From Chthonomonadaceae bacterium (GTDB lineage Bacteria; Armatimonadota; Fimbriimonadia; Fimbriimonadales; Fimbriimonadaceae): 64,000 nt of DNA. The notes beneath the pieces were generated by a model that did not search any database, was not told the DNA's origin, and saw only the letters and a list, made by a program, of their open reading frames with translations. The DNA lies in NCBI GenBank assembly GCA_015709495.1, contig CP054189.1, positions 2,046,001 through 2,110,000 on the forward strand, in the 5' to 3' direction. Below, piece after piece: positions 24,857 to 32,399 of this stretch. Made by a program: the position numbers and the translations under genes. The stretch's first letter is position 1, and each line of letters opens with the position of its first letter.

Positions 24857-25606
24857 ATGAGTCGAACTCAAGCAGGCCGTAAACGCCGCCAATCCGAAGA
24901 CTTTCGGGCTCTGCCTCGCGTCGTCGTCGAGGGCTACTTGCCCGGCGAGCCGGCTGAGCTTCCTCAAGCGGAGTTGGATAAGCTCCGAAAGGTGCTCCGC
25001 CTTTCCACCGGAGACCCCCTGCTGATCGTGCCCGGCGATGGATCCGTGGTGCGTTGCCGGTTGGAGGGACGCCGAGTCGTGCCGATGGAGACCCTCCATC
25101 CCCAAACCGAACCCGCGCTGAAGGTGACGCTCGCTCAAGCCTTGCCGAAAGGGGACCGCATCGAAACGATCGTGCGGACTTGTACCGAAATTGGGGTGGC
25201 GAGGTTCTGGTTTTTCCCGGCGGCCCGAAGCGTCGTGCGGTGGGACCCTGGCAAGCGTGAGCACAAGCTGCGGCGGCTTGCGGTCATCGCCCGCGAGGCC
25301 GTCGAGCAGTGTTTTCGAACCCAGGTCCCGACGATTGAGTTCCTCGAGGGGCTGTCCGATGTGCTGGAGCGCGAACCGGGTGCGGTCGTCCTTTCGGAGT
25401 CGGAGGGCCTGACCACTTGGCTCCGCGAAGCCACCGCCCCCAAGCGGGGAAGCGGCGTTACGTTGGTAGTGGGTCCGGAAGGGGGATGGACGCAGTCCGA
25501 ACTTGCGATGATCGGGCACAGGGGGGTGACTCTGGGCCCTCGCGTACTGCGAACAGACACCGCCGGCCCCGCTGCGGCAGCGATCCTGCTGCTCGGCGGA
25601 GAATGA
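24857..25606 (+). CDS. rsmE: 16S rRNA (uracil-1498-N3)-methyltransferase
   Basis: 249 residues. The N-terminal PUA-like part (KLRKVLRLSTGDPLLIVPGD) is followed by the SPOUT methyltransferase domain with the knot motifs LAQALPKGDRIETIVRTCTE (first half), VVGPEGGWTQSEL and LGPRVLRTDTAGPAAAAILL. The enzyme methylates U1498 in helix 44 of 16S rRNA. An in-frame extension to 24539 overlaps the serine hydrolase and is not family-like. The gene is 32 bp after the hydrolase and 36 bp before rph. Confidence 0.93.
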   Translation: MSRTQAGRKRRQSEDFRALPRVVVEGYLPGEPAELPQAELDKLRKVLRLSTGDPLLIVPGDGSVVRCRLEGRRVVPMETLHPQTEPALKVTLAQALPKGDRIETIVRTCTEIGVARFWFFPAARSVVRWDPGKREHKLRRLAVIAREAVEQCFRTQVPTIEFLEGLSDVLEREPGAVVLSESEGLTTWLREATAPKRGSGVTLVVGPEGGWTQSELAMIGHRGVTLGPRVLRTDTAGPAAAAILLLGGE

Positions 25607-25628
25607 ACTGGAATCAGGCTCGAAAAGG

Positions 25629-25634
25629 TATTCT
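25629..25634 (+). promoter_or_regulatory. -10 box of rph (leaderless type)
   Basis: TATTCT ends 8 nt before the ATG at 25643. Confidence 0.35.
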
Positions 25635-25642
25635 CGCAGCGC

Positions 25643-26380
25643 ATGAGAAATGATTCCCGCAAGCCGGGCGACCTTCGTCCGACCTCGCTACAGAGAGGGT
25701 TTGCCAAGTTCGCCGAAGGTTCTTGCCTCATCAAACAAGGAGACACCCATGTCCTTGTCACGGCGACCGTCGAGGACCGCGTGCCCCCGTTTCTGAAGAA
25801 CTCAGGCAAGGGCTGGGTGACAGCGGAGTATTCGATGCTGCCCCGATCGGGACGGCAGCGCAACCAAAGGGACACGGGACGTCCGAACGGCCGCTCTCTT
25901 GAAATCCAGCGGCTCATCGGGAGGTCGTTGAGGAGCGTAGTGAACCTGGACGGGCTCGGCGAAAGGACCATCACGCTCGATTGCGATGCGATCCAGGCTG
26001 ACGGGGGAACGCGTTGCGCTTCGATCACCGCGGCCTACGTTGCGCTCCACGACGCCATCTCCTGGATGAAGAGGGAGCGGATGGTCCGCAGTGAGCTTCT
26101 CACCACCCCGCTTGCAGCGGTGAGTGTGGGCATCTATCGCAACCAAGAGCTGCTCGACCTGAATTACGAAGAGGACAAGGACGCCGCGACCGACATGAAT
26201 GTGGTGATGACTGGCACGGGCAAGTTCGTCGAGATTCAGGGAACGGCAGAACAGGAGCCGTTTTCGGTCGAAACGATGGGCAGGATGCTCAGCCTTGCGA
26301 AGTCCGGCATCGACAAGTTGATCGAACTCCAGCAAGCGGCGTTAGAGTCGAGCCAGGGGTTCGTCGAATGGCGTCCGTGA
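25643..26380 (+). CDS. rph: ribonuclease PH
   Basis: 245 residues. The RNase PH pattern is complete: LRPTSLQRGFAKFAEGSCLI, GWVTAEYSMLPRSG, QRNQRDTGRPNGRSLEIQRL, LDCDAIQADGGTRCASITAA and EIQGTAEQEPFS. This phosphorolytic 3'-5' exoribonuclease trims tRNA 3' ends as a hexameric ring. It overlaps rdgB by 13 bp; rph-rdgB pairs are common in bacteria, so co-expression is likely. Confidence 0.96.
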   Translation: MRNDSRKPGDLRPTSLQRGFAKFAEGSCLIKQGDTHVLVTATVEDRVPPFLKNSGKGWVTAEYSMLPRSGRQRNQRDTGRPNGRSLEIQRLIGRSLRSVVNLDGLGERTITLDCDAIQADGGTRCASITAAYVALHDAISWMKRERMVRSELLTTPLAAVSVGIYRNQELLDLNYEEDKDAATDMNVVMTGTGKFVEIQGTAEQEPFSVETMGRMLSLAKSGIDKLIELQQAALESSQGFVEWRP

Positions 26381-26991
26381 TCGCAAAGCTGGTCCTTGCG
26401 ACCTTCAATCCTGCGAAGGCGCGAGAGATGCGGCAGATTCTGTCCCGCTGCGCTCCCTCGATCGAGTTTCTCATTCTGGGCGAGTTCCCGGGGGCGATCG
26501 AAGCCGACGAAACCGGTTCGACGTATGCCGAGAACGCTCTGATCAAGGCCCGAGCCGCCGCTGCTTTCACTGGGGAGTGGGCCGTTTCAGACGACGCCGG
26601 GCTCGAAATCGACGCCCTCGAAGGCGCGCCGGGGCTGCACTCCAAGAGATTCGAAGGGGTCGAAACCGATTTCCCGAGCAAAATGCGCAGAATCCTCGAG
26701 TTGATGGAGGGCGTGCCCGAAGACGAGCGAGCCGCGCGCTTCCGCTGCTGCGTTGCCCTTTGTCCTCCGCCCGCGGTTTCCCAAGTGTGCGAGGTTTTCG
26801 AGGCCGTTTGCGAGGGCCGAATCGCAAGGCAAACGAAGGGGGATTATGGATTCGGGTATGACCCGATCTTCTACTTGCCGGAACTGAACGCTCACATGGC
26901 AGAACTTCCTCCCGAAGAGAAACACAAGGTCAGTCATCGAGGCAAAGTGCTCGCGATGCTCTGCGCCCGTCTGAAGCGTCCCAACGAATAG
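26368..26991 (+). CDS. rdgB: dITP/XTP pyrophosphatase (Ham1/RdgB)
   Basis: 207 residues. LVLATFNPAKAREMRQIL at the N-terminus corresponds to the SxNxxK substrate loop. ETGSTYAENALIKARAAA, AVSDDAGLEIDALEGAPGLHS, GDYGFGYDPIFYLPE and KVSHRGKVLAML complete the signature. The enzyme removes deaminated purine nucleoside triphosphates before they enter DNA. Two start codons are close: 26368 overlaps rph by 13 bp, and no later Met fits the N-terminal strand. Confidence 0.96.
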   Translation: MASVIAKLVLATFNPAKAREMRQILSRCAPSIEFLILGEFPGAIEADETGSTYAENALIKARAAAAFTGEWAVSDDAGLEIDALEGAPGLHSKRFEGVETDFPSKMRRILELMEGVPEDERAARFRCCVALCPPPAVSQVCEVFEAVCEGRIARQTKGDYGFGYDPIFYLPELNAHMAELPPEEKHKVSHRGKVLAMLCARLKRPNE

Positions 26992-27076
26992 GCGACCTGC
27001 AAGCGCGAGGTTTCCGGCGATCCGACAGGAATGACAGAGTCGCTGGCGAACTGGCCAGAGGGAGGAGCCCAAAGGG

Positions 27077-27829
27077 ATGAGATCGGCCGACTACGGGATT
27101 GACGCTCCAAACATGCAGCGCGCGCTGTGGATTCTCGGCGCCCTTGGGGTCGCGCTGGCTTTCGGCTATCCGCCGCTGGGTCAGTACACCGTGTACTTCG
27201 GCGCGGCGTTCCTCGCCTCCGCTCTCGTCATGTTTTGGGGCAGTAAGGTCGGCAAACTCAAAGCCGTAGAACGAATGTTGAACGAGTTCCCATGGACCGG
27301 CAACGAACGCGTGCTGGACGTGGGTTGCGGCAGAGGGCTTCCGCTGATCTCGGTGGCCCGTCGGCTCATCAAAGGGCGAGCGACAGGCGTCGACGTTTGG
27401 CGGAATGTGGACCTTGCCAACAACAGGATGGAGCGAACGCTCGAGAACATCTCTATCGAGCGAGTGGGGAACCGAGCGGATGTTCGGGACGGCGATGCCC
27501 GCGAGCTTCCCTTCGAAGACGAGACCTTCGATGCGGTCGTGTCGAGTTGGGCCGTCCATAACATCGCGGTGCGGTCGGGGCGAACACAAGCGATCCGCGA
27601 AATGGTGCGGGTGCTTCGTCCCGGAGGTTGGATCGGCATTCTCGATATCGAAAACACGAAGGATTACGTAAGCGAATTGCGGGCATTGGGGATGCTTTCG
27701 GTGACTCGTAAGGGCCCCAGCTTCTTGTTCTTGATCCCCACCTACCAGGTCACCGCATGGAAACCCGAGCCCGAACGAACTGGGGAGGAAGAAGCGGCGA
27801 AGGAAGAGGACGTACCCGTGATGGCTTAG
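27077..27829 (+). CDS. SAM-dependent methyltransferase with N-terminal membrane hairpin
   Basis: 250 residues. Two hydrophobic stretches (about residues 14-31 ALWILGALGVALAFGYPP and 36-54 TVYFGAAFLASALVMFWGS) precede a class I methyltransferase domain with motif I VLDVGCGRGLPLISVA, motif II GVDVW, and motif IV FDAVVSSWAVHNI, then VRVLRPGGWIGILDIE. The layout suggests a membrane-bound methyltransferase acting on a lipid or quinone-like substrate, which is inference. GGGAGGAG lies 12-19 nt before the ATG. The 3' end overlaps the convergent proline dehydrogenase gene by 4 bp. Confidence 0.8.
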   Translation: MRSADYGIDAPNMQRALWILGALGVALAFGYPPLGQYTVYFGAAFLASALVMFWGSKVGKLKAVERMLNEFPWTGNERVLDVGCGRGLPLISVARRLIKGRATGVDVWRNVDLANNRMERTLENISIERVGNRADVRDGDARELPFEDETFDAVVSSWAVHNIAVRSGRTQAIREMVRVLRPGGWIGILDIENTKDYVSELRALGMLSVTRKGPSFLFLIPTYQVTAWKPEPERTGEEEAAKEEDVPVMA

Positions 27830-28803
27830 CCCTTAAAGAGGGCCTTGACGATGAACAATAGGTTGGCAGGACGTTCAGCGAGTCGCCGCGTGAAGTAGGG
27901 GTACCAACTCTCCCCAAACGGAACGTACACCCGCACGTTGTAGCCTTCGGAGAGCAACTTGGCCTGAAGGTCCCGGCGAATTCCGTAGAGCATTTGAAAC
28001 TCGAAAACGCGCTTGTCGATCCCCTTCTCGGCAATGAACTTGAGGAGCGATTCGATGACCTTCGCATCGTGGGTGGCGATCGCCGGGTACTTGCCCTCGA
28101 GGAGCAGCTTCTTCGATTGTTCTTCGAACGCCCGATCGACTTCAGCCTTGTCGGTGATCGCCACGCTGGCAGGTTCGAGGTAGGCACCCTTGACCAACCG
28201 CAGACGTATTCCTTGCCGGACGCATCGATCGAGGTCCTCGCCGGTTCGGTGAAGGTAGGACTGAAGCACCGTGCCTGTGCAGGGGAACTCGGCGAAGACC
28301 TTTTCAACGAGTTGGAGCGTTCGTTCGGTATAGGCCGAGTGCTCCATATCGACTCGGACAAAGGTCTTCAGTTCGGCTGCGAGCCTTGTGACGCTGCGAT
28401 AGTGTTCGAGCGCGACGTCGTCGCCCAGGTCGAGGCCGCATTGAGTGAGCTTGATGGAGATGTTCCCGCGTTCGACGGGCGACTCTCCTTCGGCGCCGAG
28501 GTAGCAGGCTCGATCTACGGGCGTGGGCCCGCTCGCGCAACTGGCGCTGAGTCTACGGAGCATCGCTTGAAATGTGATTGCCGCAGCTTCAGCTTCTTCC
28601 CGTGAGCGAACGTTCTCCCCCAGATAGTCGAGGGTCACCCAATAGCCCTCGGAAGTGAGTCTCTGGGCGATCTCAATCGCAGATTCGAGGCTTTCGCCCG
28701 CAATGAAGCGGCGCACGAGCGGCCGGAGCAGAAAGGTCTTGCGAACGAGCCACTCCGTGAATCTCCAGGAAGCGATTTTGAGGGTGAGGGAGCGGACGAG
28801 CAT
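27826..28803 (-). CDS. proline dehydrogenase (monofunctional PRODH)
   Basis: 325 residues. The FAD-dependent TIM-barrel PRODH motifs are present: SIKLTQCGLDLG, FVRVDMEHSAYTERTL, TVLQSYLHRTGEDLDRCV, RLRLVKGAYLEP, IATHDAKVIESLL, FEFQMLYGIRRDL and VRVYVPFGESWYPYFTRRLAERP (split here). It oxidises proline to pyrroline-5-carboxylate and passes electrons to quinone; the pyrroline-5-carboxylate dehydrogenase partner is not in the window. It starts 15 bp after the dus gene on the same strand, so both are probably one transcript. Confidence 0.93.
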   Translation of the reverse strand: MLVRSLTLKIASWRFTEWLVRKTFLLRPLVRRFIAGESLESAIEIAQRLTSEGYWVTLDYLGENVRSREEAEAAAITFQAMLRRLSASCASGPTPVDRACYLGAEGESPVERGNISIKLTQCGLDLGDDVALEHYRSVTRLAAELKTFVRVDMEHSAYTERTLQLVEKVFAEFPCTGTVLQSYLHRTGEDLDRCVRQGIRLRLVKGAYLEPASVAITDKAEVDRAFEEQSKKLLLEGKYPAIATHDAKVIESLLKFIAEKGIDKRVFEFQMLYGIRRDLQAKLLSEGYNVRVYVPFGESWYPYFTRRLAERPANLLFIVKALFKG

Positions 28804-28817
28804 GGGGCGGCGAGAGT

Positions 28818-29900
28818 TTACACCGCAGCCTCAATTCCGGGCGACGGATCGGGGCACGCCTTCGCGAAAGTCTCAAGCACATCGCGAAACTCTTCGAGCG
28901 AGCTGCATGAGGTGAGCCTTGCGCGAGCCTGAGATGCGCCAGGGTAGCCCTTGATGTAGAGTGGAATCTGACCCCTCAGTCTCCGACAAGCCCGGCGCTC
29001 CGCGTCTTCGACGATGGGTTGAGGGATGGCTTCGACCTCGTCCCACTCGGCCACTCCCGCCTCAAAGGCGATGAGCCAACGAAGGTGTTGCAGCGCGACT
29101 TCGATGCGCTCTCGCAGACTCGGAGGACGCGGGATTTGGCGACCCTCGACCGCGGCGACGATCTCCGCCAATCGCCACGGGTTGGAAATCGCGGCGCGTC
29201 CCACCATAACCCCGTCACAACCGGTTTCGGCAAACATCCGTAGCGCATCGCTACCCGACCGGATGTCCCCGTTGCCCACCAAGGGGATATGGATCGCCTC
29301 GCGGAGCCGCCGGATCAGGTCCCAGTCGGCCTCGCCCTCGAAACCCTGCTTTGCGAACCTCGCATGGAGCGTCAGCATTCTCGCCCCCGCCGATTCAAAG
29401 CGTCGGGCCAATTCCGGCGCGGCGAACTCGGAGTAGTCCCAGCCCGCCCGAACCTTGACGGTCACCGGAATCCGGATGGCCTTGACGACGGCCCCGACGA
29501 TCCGCTCGGCCGTCGAAGCGTCCTTGAGCAGCGCGGCCCCCGAACCCGTGCGGCAGACTTTGGGCACCCAGCATCCCATGTTGATGTCCACCAGGTCGGC
29601 GCCCGCCTCTTCCACGACCCGTGCCGTCTCCGCCATCACCTCCGGATCGCCGCCGAAAATCTGGACTCCAATGGGCCGCTCGTCGGGATGGACCCTCAGT
29701 TTCTGAAACGACTTCGCCGCGCCATAGTGGAGGGCCATCGCGCTGACGAACTCGGTCACCACCAGCCCGGGCCGACCGATTCTCTTTGCGATGCGGCGAA
29801 ACGGCTGGTTCGTGACCTCTTCCATCGGCGCGAGCACCACGGGCGGATCGATCTCGATCGCGCCCACGCGAATCGGCTGGGGTGATTTGAGTCTACTCAT
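28818..29900 (-). CDS. dus: tRNA-dihydrouridine synthase (DusB-like)
   Basis: 360 residues. FMN-binding TIM-barrel motifs are VVLAPMEEVTNQPFRRIAKR, VQIFGGDPEVMAE, VDINMGCWVPKVCRTGSGAALL with the catalytic Cys in NMGC, VTVKVRAGW, TLHARF, PLVGNGDIRSGSDALRM and GCDGVMVGRAAISNPW. The usual NMGCPV is NMGCWV here, a small departure next to the catalytic Cys. The enzyme reduces specific uridines in tRNA with NADPH. It leads a likely two-gene unit with proline dehydrogenase. Confidence 0.93.
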   Translation of the reverse strand: MSRLKSPQPIRVGAIEIDPPVVLAPMEEVTNQPFRRIAKRIGRPGLVVTEFVSAMALHYGAAKSFQKLRVHPDERPIGVQIFGGDPEVMAETARVVEEAGADLVDINMGCWVPKVCRTGSGAALLKDASTAERIVGAVVKAIRIPVTVKVRAGWDYSEFAAPELARRFESAGARMLTLHARFAKQGFEGEADWDLIRRLREAIHIPLVGNGDIRSGSDALRMFAETGCDGVMVGRAAISNPWRLAEIVAAVEGRQIPRPPSLRERIEVALQHLRWLIAFEAGVAEWDEVEAIPQPIVEDAERRACRRLRGQIPLYIKGYPGASQARARLTSCSSLEEFRDVLETFAKACPDPSPGIEAAV

Positions 29901-29968
29901 GCGTCAAAAGGCCAGTACTTTTGCTAGACCTGTACGATTCGTCGGCCGTACAACGGCCCAGGTTGTCG

Positions 29969-29974
29969 TATCAT
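29969..29974 (+). promoter_or_regulatory. -10 box upstream of the PEP-CTERM protease gene
   Basis: TATCAT ends 7 nt before an ATG at 29982. Transcription would start near 29982. Translation more probably begins at 30045, behind a GAGGAG, leaving a leader of about 60 nt. Confidence 0.35.
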
Positions 29975-30044
29975 AGCCTCAATGATCCCGGAGTTTGCCG
30001 GGCAATTCGGGCGTTTGGTACGCCACTTGCTGAGGAGAAGGGTA

Positions 30045-30917
30045 ATGGTGATGAAGAGAAGTTTCGCCGTGATGGCTATGGTCGCGGCGGTTTCGTCGGT
30101 GTTCGCTGTCTACGGGCGTCTTACGGGCCCCAGCGATTCTGATTCGACTTTCACTTGGGTCGGCCGTGTCGGAAACGCCTCGGGCACGGTCATTGCCCCC
30201 AACTGGGTTCTGACGGCCCGCCACGTTTCGGGCACATTCAACTTGAACGGCACGGACATCGCTCACGACGCGAGGTTCGAGCACCCCACTTCCGACTTGG
30301 CTCTGCTGCGGTTCTCGACTCCGTTCGCGGGGTTCCATCCGCTGTTCAACGGTTCGGCATTGGGCCGGGAAGCGTCGATCGTCGGCTTTGGCAACTCGGG
30401 AACGCCCCGAACGAACCTGACGGGCTATAACTGGGTAACGGCCGCGGGGACCCGTAGAGCCGTTACGAACAACGTCGGTCTGACCCAAACTCTGGCCGTC
30501 AACTACGGCGGCAGCATCGGGGTTCTCAACGTGGCGATGTACCTCGCCGATCTGGATTCGCACGATCCGGGAACTCCCGCGCCGTACGACCGGGATTGGT
30601 TTGGTGACGGCGGGGCAACTTCGAACGAAGGCAACGTCAGCGTGGGCGACTCGGGTGGGAGTTGGCTCGTCGACGATGGGGGAGTCTGGAAAGTGGCCGG
30701 AGTGACTTCGGTACGTTTTTTTGCCGACCCGCTGCCCGCCGGAGCCACAGGCGATCCGGACCCGTTCATGGCGTTTGGAGTCAGCGGCTCGGGAGCGGTC
30801 AACCTCAACGACCCGAACAACTGGAACTGGATTCAGGCAACGATGGTCCCTGAACCCGCCACACTAGTCGCCTTGGGCCTCGGGATCGCCGCGACCCTTC
30901 GCCGACGCCGAAAGTAA
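30045..30917 (+). CDS. secreted trypsin-like serine protease with PEP-CTERM sorting tail
   Basis: 290 residues from 30045, chosen because GAGGAG lies 7-12 nt upstream and the product then begins with a normal signal peptide (MVMKRSFAVMAMVAAVSSVFA). The chymotrypsin-fold triad is visible: His60 in LTARHVSG, Asp84 in SDLALLRF and Ser203 in GDSGGSW. The C-terminus has VPEPATLVALGLGIAATLRR and ends RRRK: a PEP motif, a hydrophobic helix and a basic tail, as recognised by exosortases. It would be exported and anchored or released at the surface. An upstream ATG at 29982 would add 21 residues. A strong intrinsic terminator follows. Confidence 0.88.
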   Translation: MVMKRSFAVMAMVAAVSSVFAVYGRLTGPSDSDSTFTWVGRVGNASGTVIAPNWVLTARHVSGTFNLNGTDIAHDARFEHPTSDLALLRFSTPFAGFHPLFNGSALGREASIVGFGNSGTPRTNLTGYNWVTAAGTRRAVTNNVGLTQTLAVNYGGSIGVLNVAMYLADLDSHDPGTPAPYDRDWFGDGGATSNEGNVSVGDSGGSWLVDDGGVWKVAGVTSVRFFADPLPAGATGDPDPFMAFGVSGSGAVNLNDPNNWNWIQATMVPEPATLVALGLGIAATLRRRRK

Positions 30918-30941
30918 CGCTCGCCTCCCGGCGGGTTCTTG

Positions 30942-30971
30942 CAGGCTCTCGCCCCAGTGGGCGAGGGCCTT
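30942..30971 (+). terminator. intrinsic terminator after the PEP-CTERM protease gene
   Basis: An 11-bp stem with one G-U pair (GGCTCTCGCCC / GGGCGAGGGCC), a 4-nt loop CAGT and a TTTT tail: the clearest Rho-independent terminator in the window. Confidence 0.85.
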
Positions 30972-31031
30972 TTGCTTGACAAGCGGAACGGACCGAACCC
31001 AAAATCCTCAGCAATCGCCGGGGGATCGAAA

Positions 31032-32186
31032 ATGGCAAAGCGAGTACTTAATGTTGGGTTGATCGGCTACCAGTTCATGGGCAAAGCCCACAGCAACATG
31101 TACCGGCAGGTCGGCCGCTACTTCGACCTCGACATCGAAGTGAACATGCACACGCTTTGCGGTCGAACCGCCCACGCGGTAGAGGCAGCAGCCGAGAAGC
31201 TCGGCTGGGCGAACGTGGCCACGGATTGGCGAGCCGTCGTCGAGAATCCTGAGATCGACGTCATCGATGTCTCGACTCCAGGGGACAGCCATTGCGAAAT
31301 CTCCTGCGCCGCCGCCGAAGCGGGCAAGATAGTGTTCTGCGAGAAGCCGATCGGAAACACGCTCAGACAAGCCAAGGACATGCTCGAAGCCGTCCGGCTG
31401 AACGGCGTTCCCAATCTCGTGTTTCACAACTACCGCGCTGCGCCGGCGGTCGCGCTCGCAAAGAGCATGATCGATTCGGGCCGTCTGGGGACGATTTACC
31501 ATATGAGGGCGACCTACCTTCAGGACTGGATCGCGGACCCGCAGTTCCCCCTTGTATGGCGGTTGCAGAAGGAGCGGGCCGGGAGCGGGGCCCTAGGTGA
31601 CATTCATTCCCACATCATCGACCTGGGGCGGTTTCTGTTGGGCGAGTTTGAATCCGTGGTAGGGAAGCTACATACCTTCATCGAAGAGCGGCCCCTTGTG
31701 GCGGCGACGGACGACAAGCTGGGCGCGAAGGCCTCGGAGCAAATGGGGAAGGTGACCGTGGACGACGCCTCGATGTGCCTCGCCAAGTTTCGGTGCGGCG
31801 CGCTCGGCACGTTTGAGGCCTCTCGCTTTGCGGTAGGGCGTAAGAACTACAACCGCTTTGAAATCAACGGCTCGAAGGGCTCGGTGGTATTCAACCTCGA
31901 ACGGATGAACGAACTGGAGTATTACAACGCCGCCGACCCGGACGGAGAGCAGGGATTTCGGCTGATCCAAGCGACCGAAGCGGCGCATCCCTACGCTGGC
32001 CATTACTGGCCTCCGGGCCACATCATCGGCTACGAGCACACCTTCATCAACCTGATGGCCGATGCGCTCTCCGCGATTTCCGAGGGGAAACGGTGCTCGC
32101 CCGACTTCCAGGATGGCTACGAAAACCAGAGGGTCCTCGACGCCATCGAGCGGAGTTCGCTCTCGGGAAGCTGGGTGAATCTCTGA
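31032..32186 (+). CDS. Gfo/Idh/MocA family oxidoreductase
   Basis: 384 residues from the ATG at 31032. The Rossmann motif is VGLIGYQFMGKAHSNMY, then IDVIDVSTPGDSHCEIS, the signature GKIVFCEKPIGNT (EKP motif) and GSGALGDIHSHIIDLGRFLLG, which carries the GD-x-H-x-x-D catalytic pattern. Members oxidise or epimerise sugars or inositols with NAD(P); the substrate is unknown. A longer frame to 30939 runs through the preceding terminator and is rejected. No partner sugar genes are adjacent except the mutarotase-like gene at 35.9 kb. Confidence 0.9.
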   Translation: MAKRVLNVGLIGYQFMGKAHSNMYRQVGRYFDLDIEVNMHTLCGRTAHAVEAAAEKLGWANVATDWRAVVENPEIDVIDVSTPGDSHCEISCAAAEAGKIVFCEKPIGNTLRQAKDMLEAVRLNGVPNLVFHNYRAAPAVALAKSMIDSGRLGTIYHMRATYLQDWIADPQFPLVWRLQKERAGSGALGDIHSHIIDLGRFLLGEFESVVGKLHTFIEERPLVAATDDKLGAKASEQMGKVTVDDASMCLAKFRCGALGTFEASRFAVGRKNYNRFEINGSKGSVVFNLERMNELEYYNAADPDGEQGFRLIQATEAAHPYAGHYWPPGHIIGYEHTFINLMADALSAISEGKRCSPDFQDGYENQRVLDAIERSSLSGSWVNL

Positions 32187-32399
32187 GGATTTCGCAAAAA
32201 GCGCGCTCGTTGCTGTAACTTCTGCGGGGCTGGGGAGTCTTTACAAGCATAGGGGGCGGATTTCCCGTACGGATTCCGGAACGCACGGATGCGACGGCAC
32301 AGTACGAAATACATCGGAAAGCACAAAAAAGGGCACGAAATTCGCGCTCGCGGTATAGCTTCTTCCACCAGTTCGACTAAAATACAGAGTGGAGATCGT

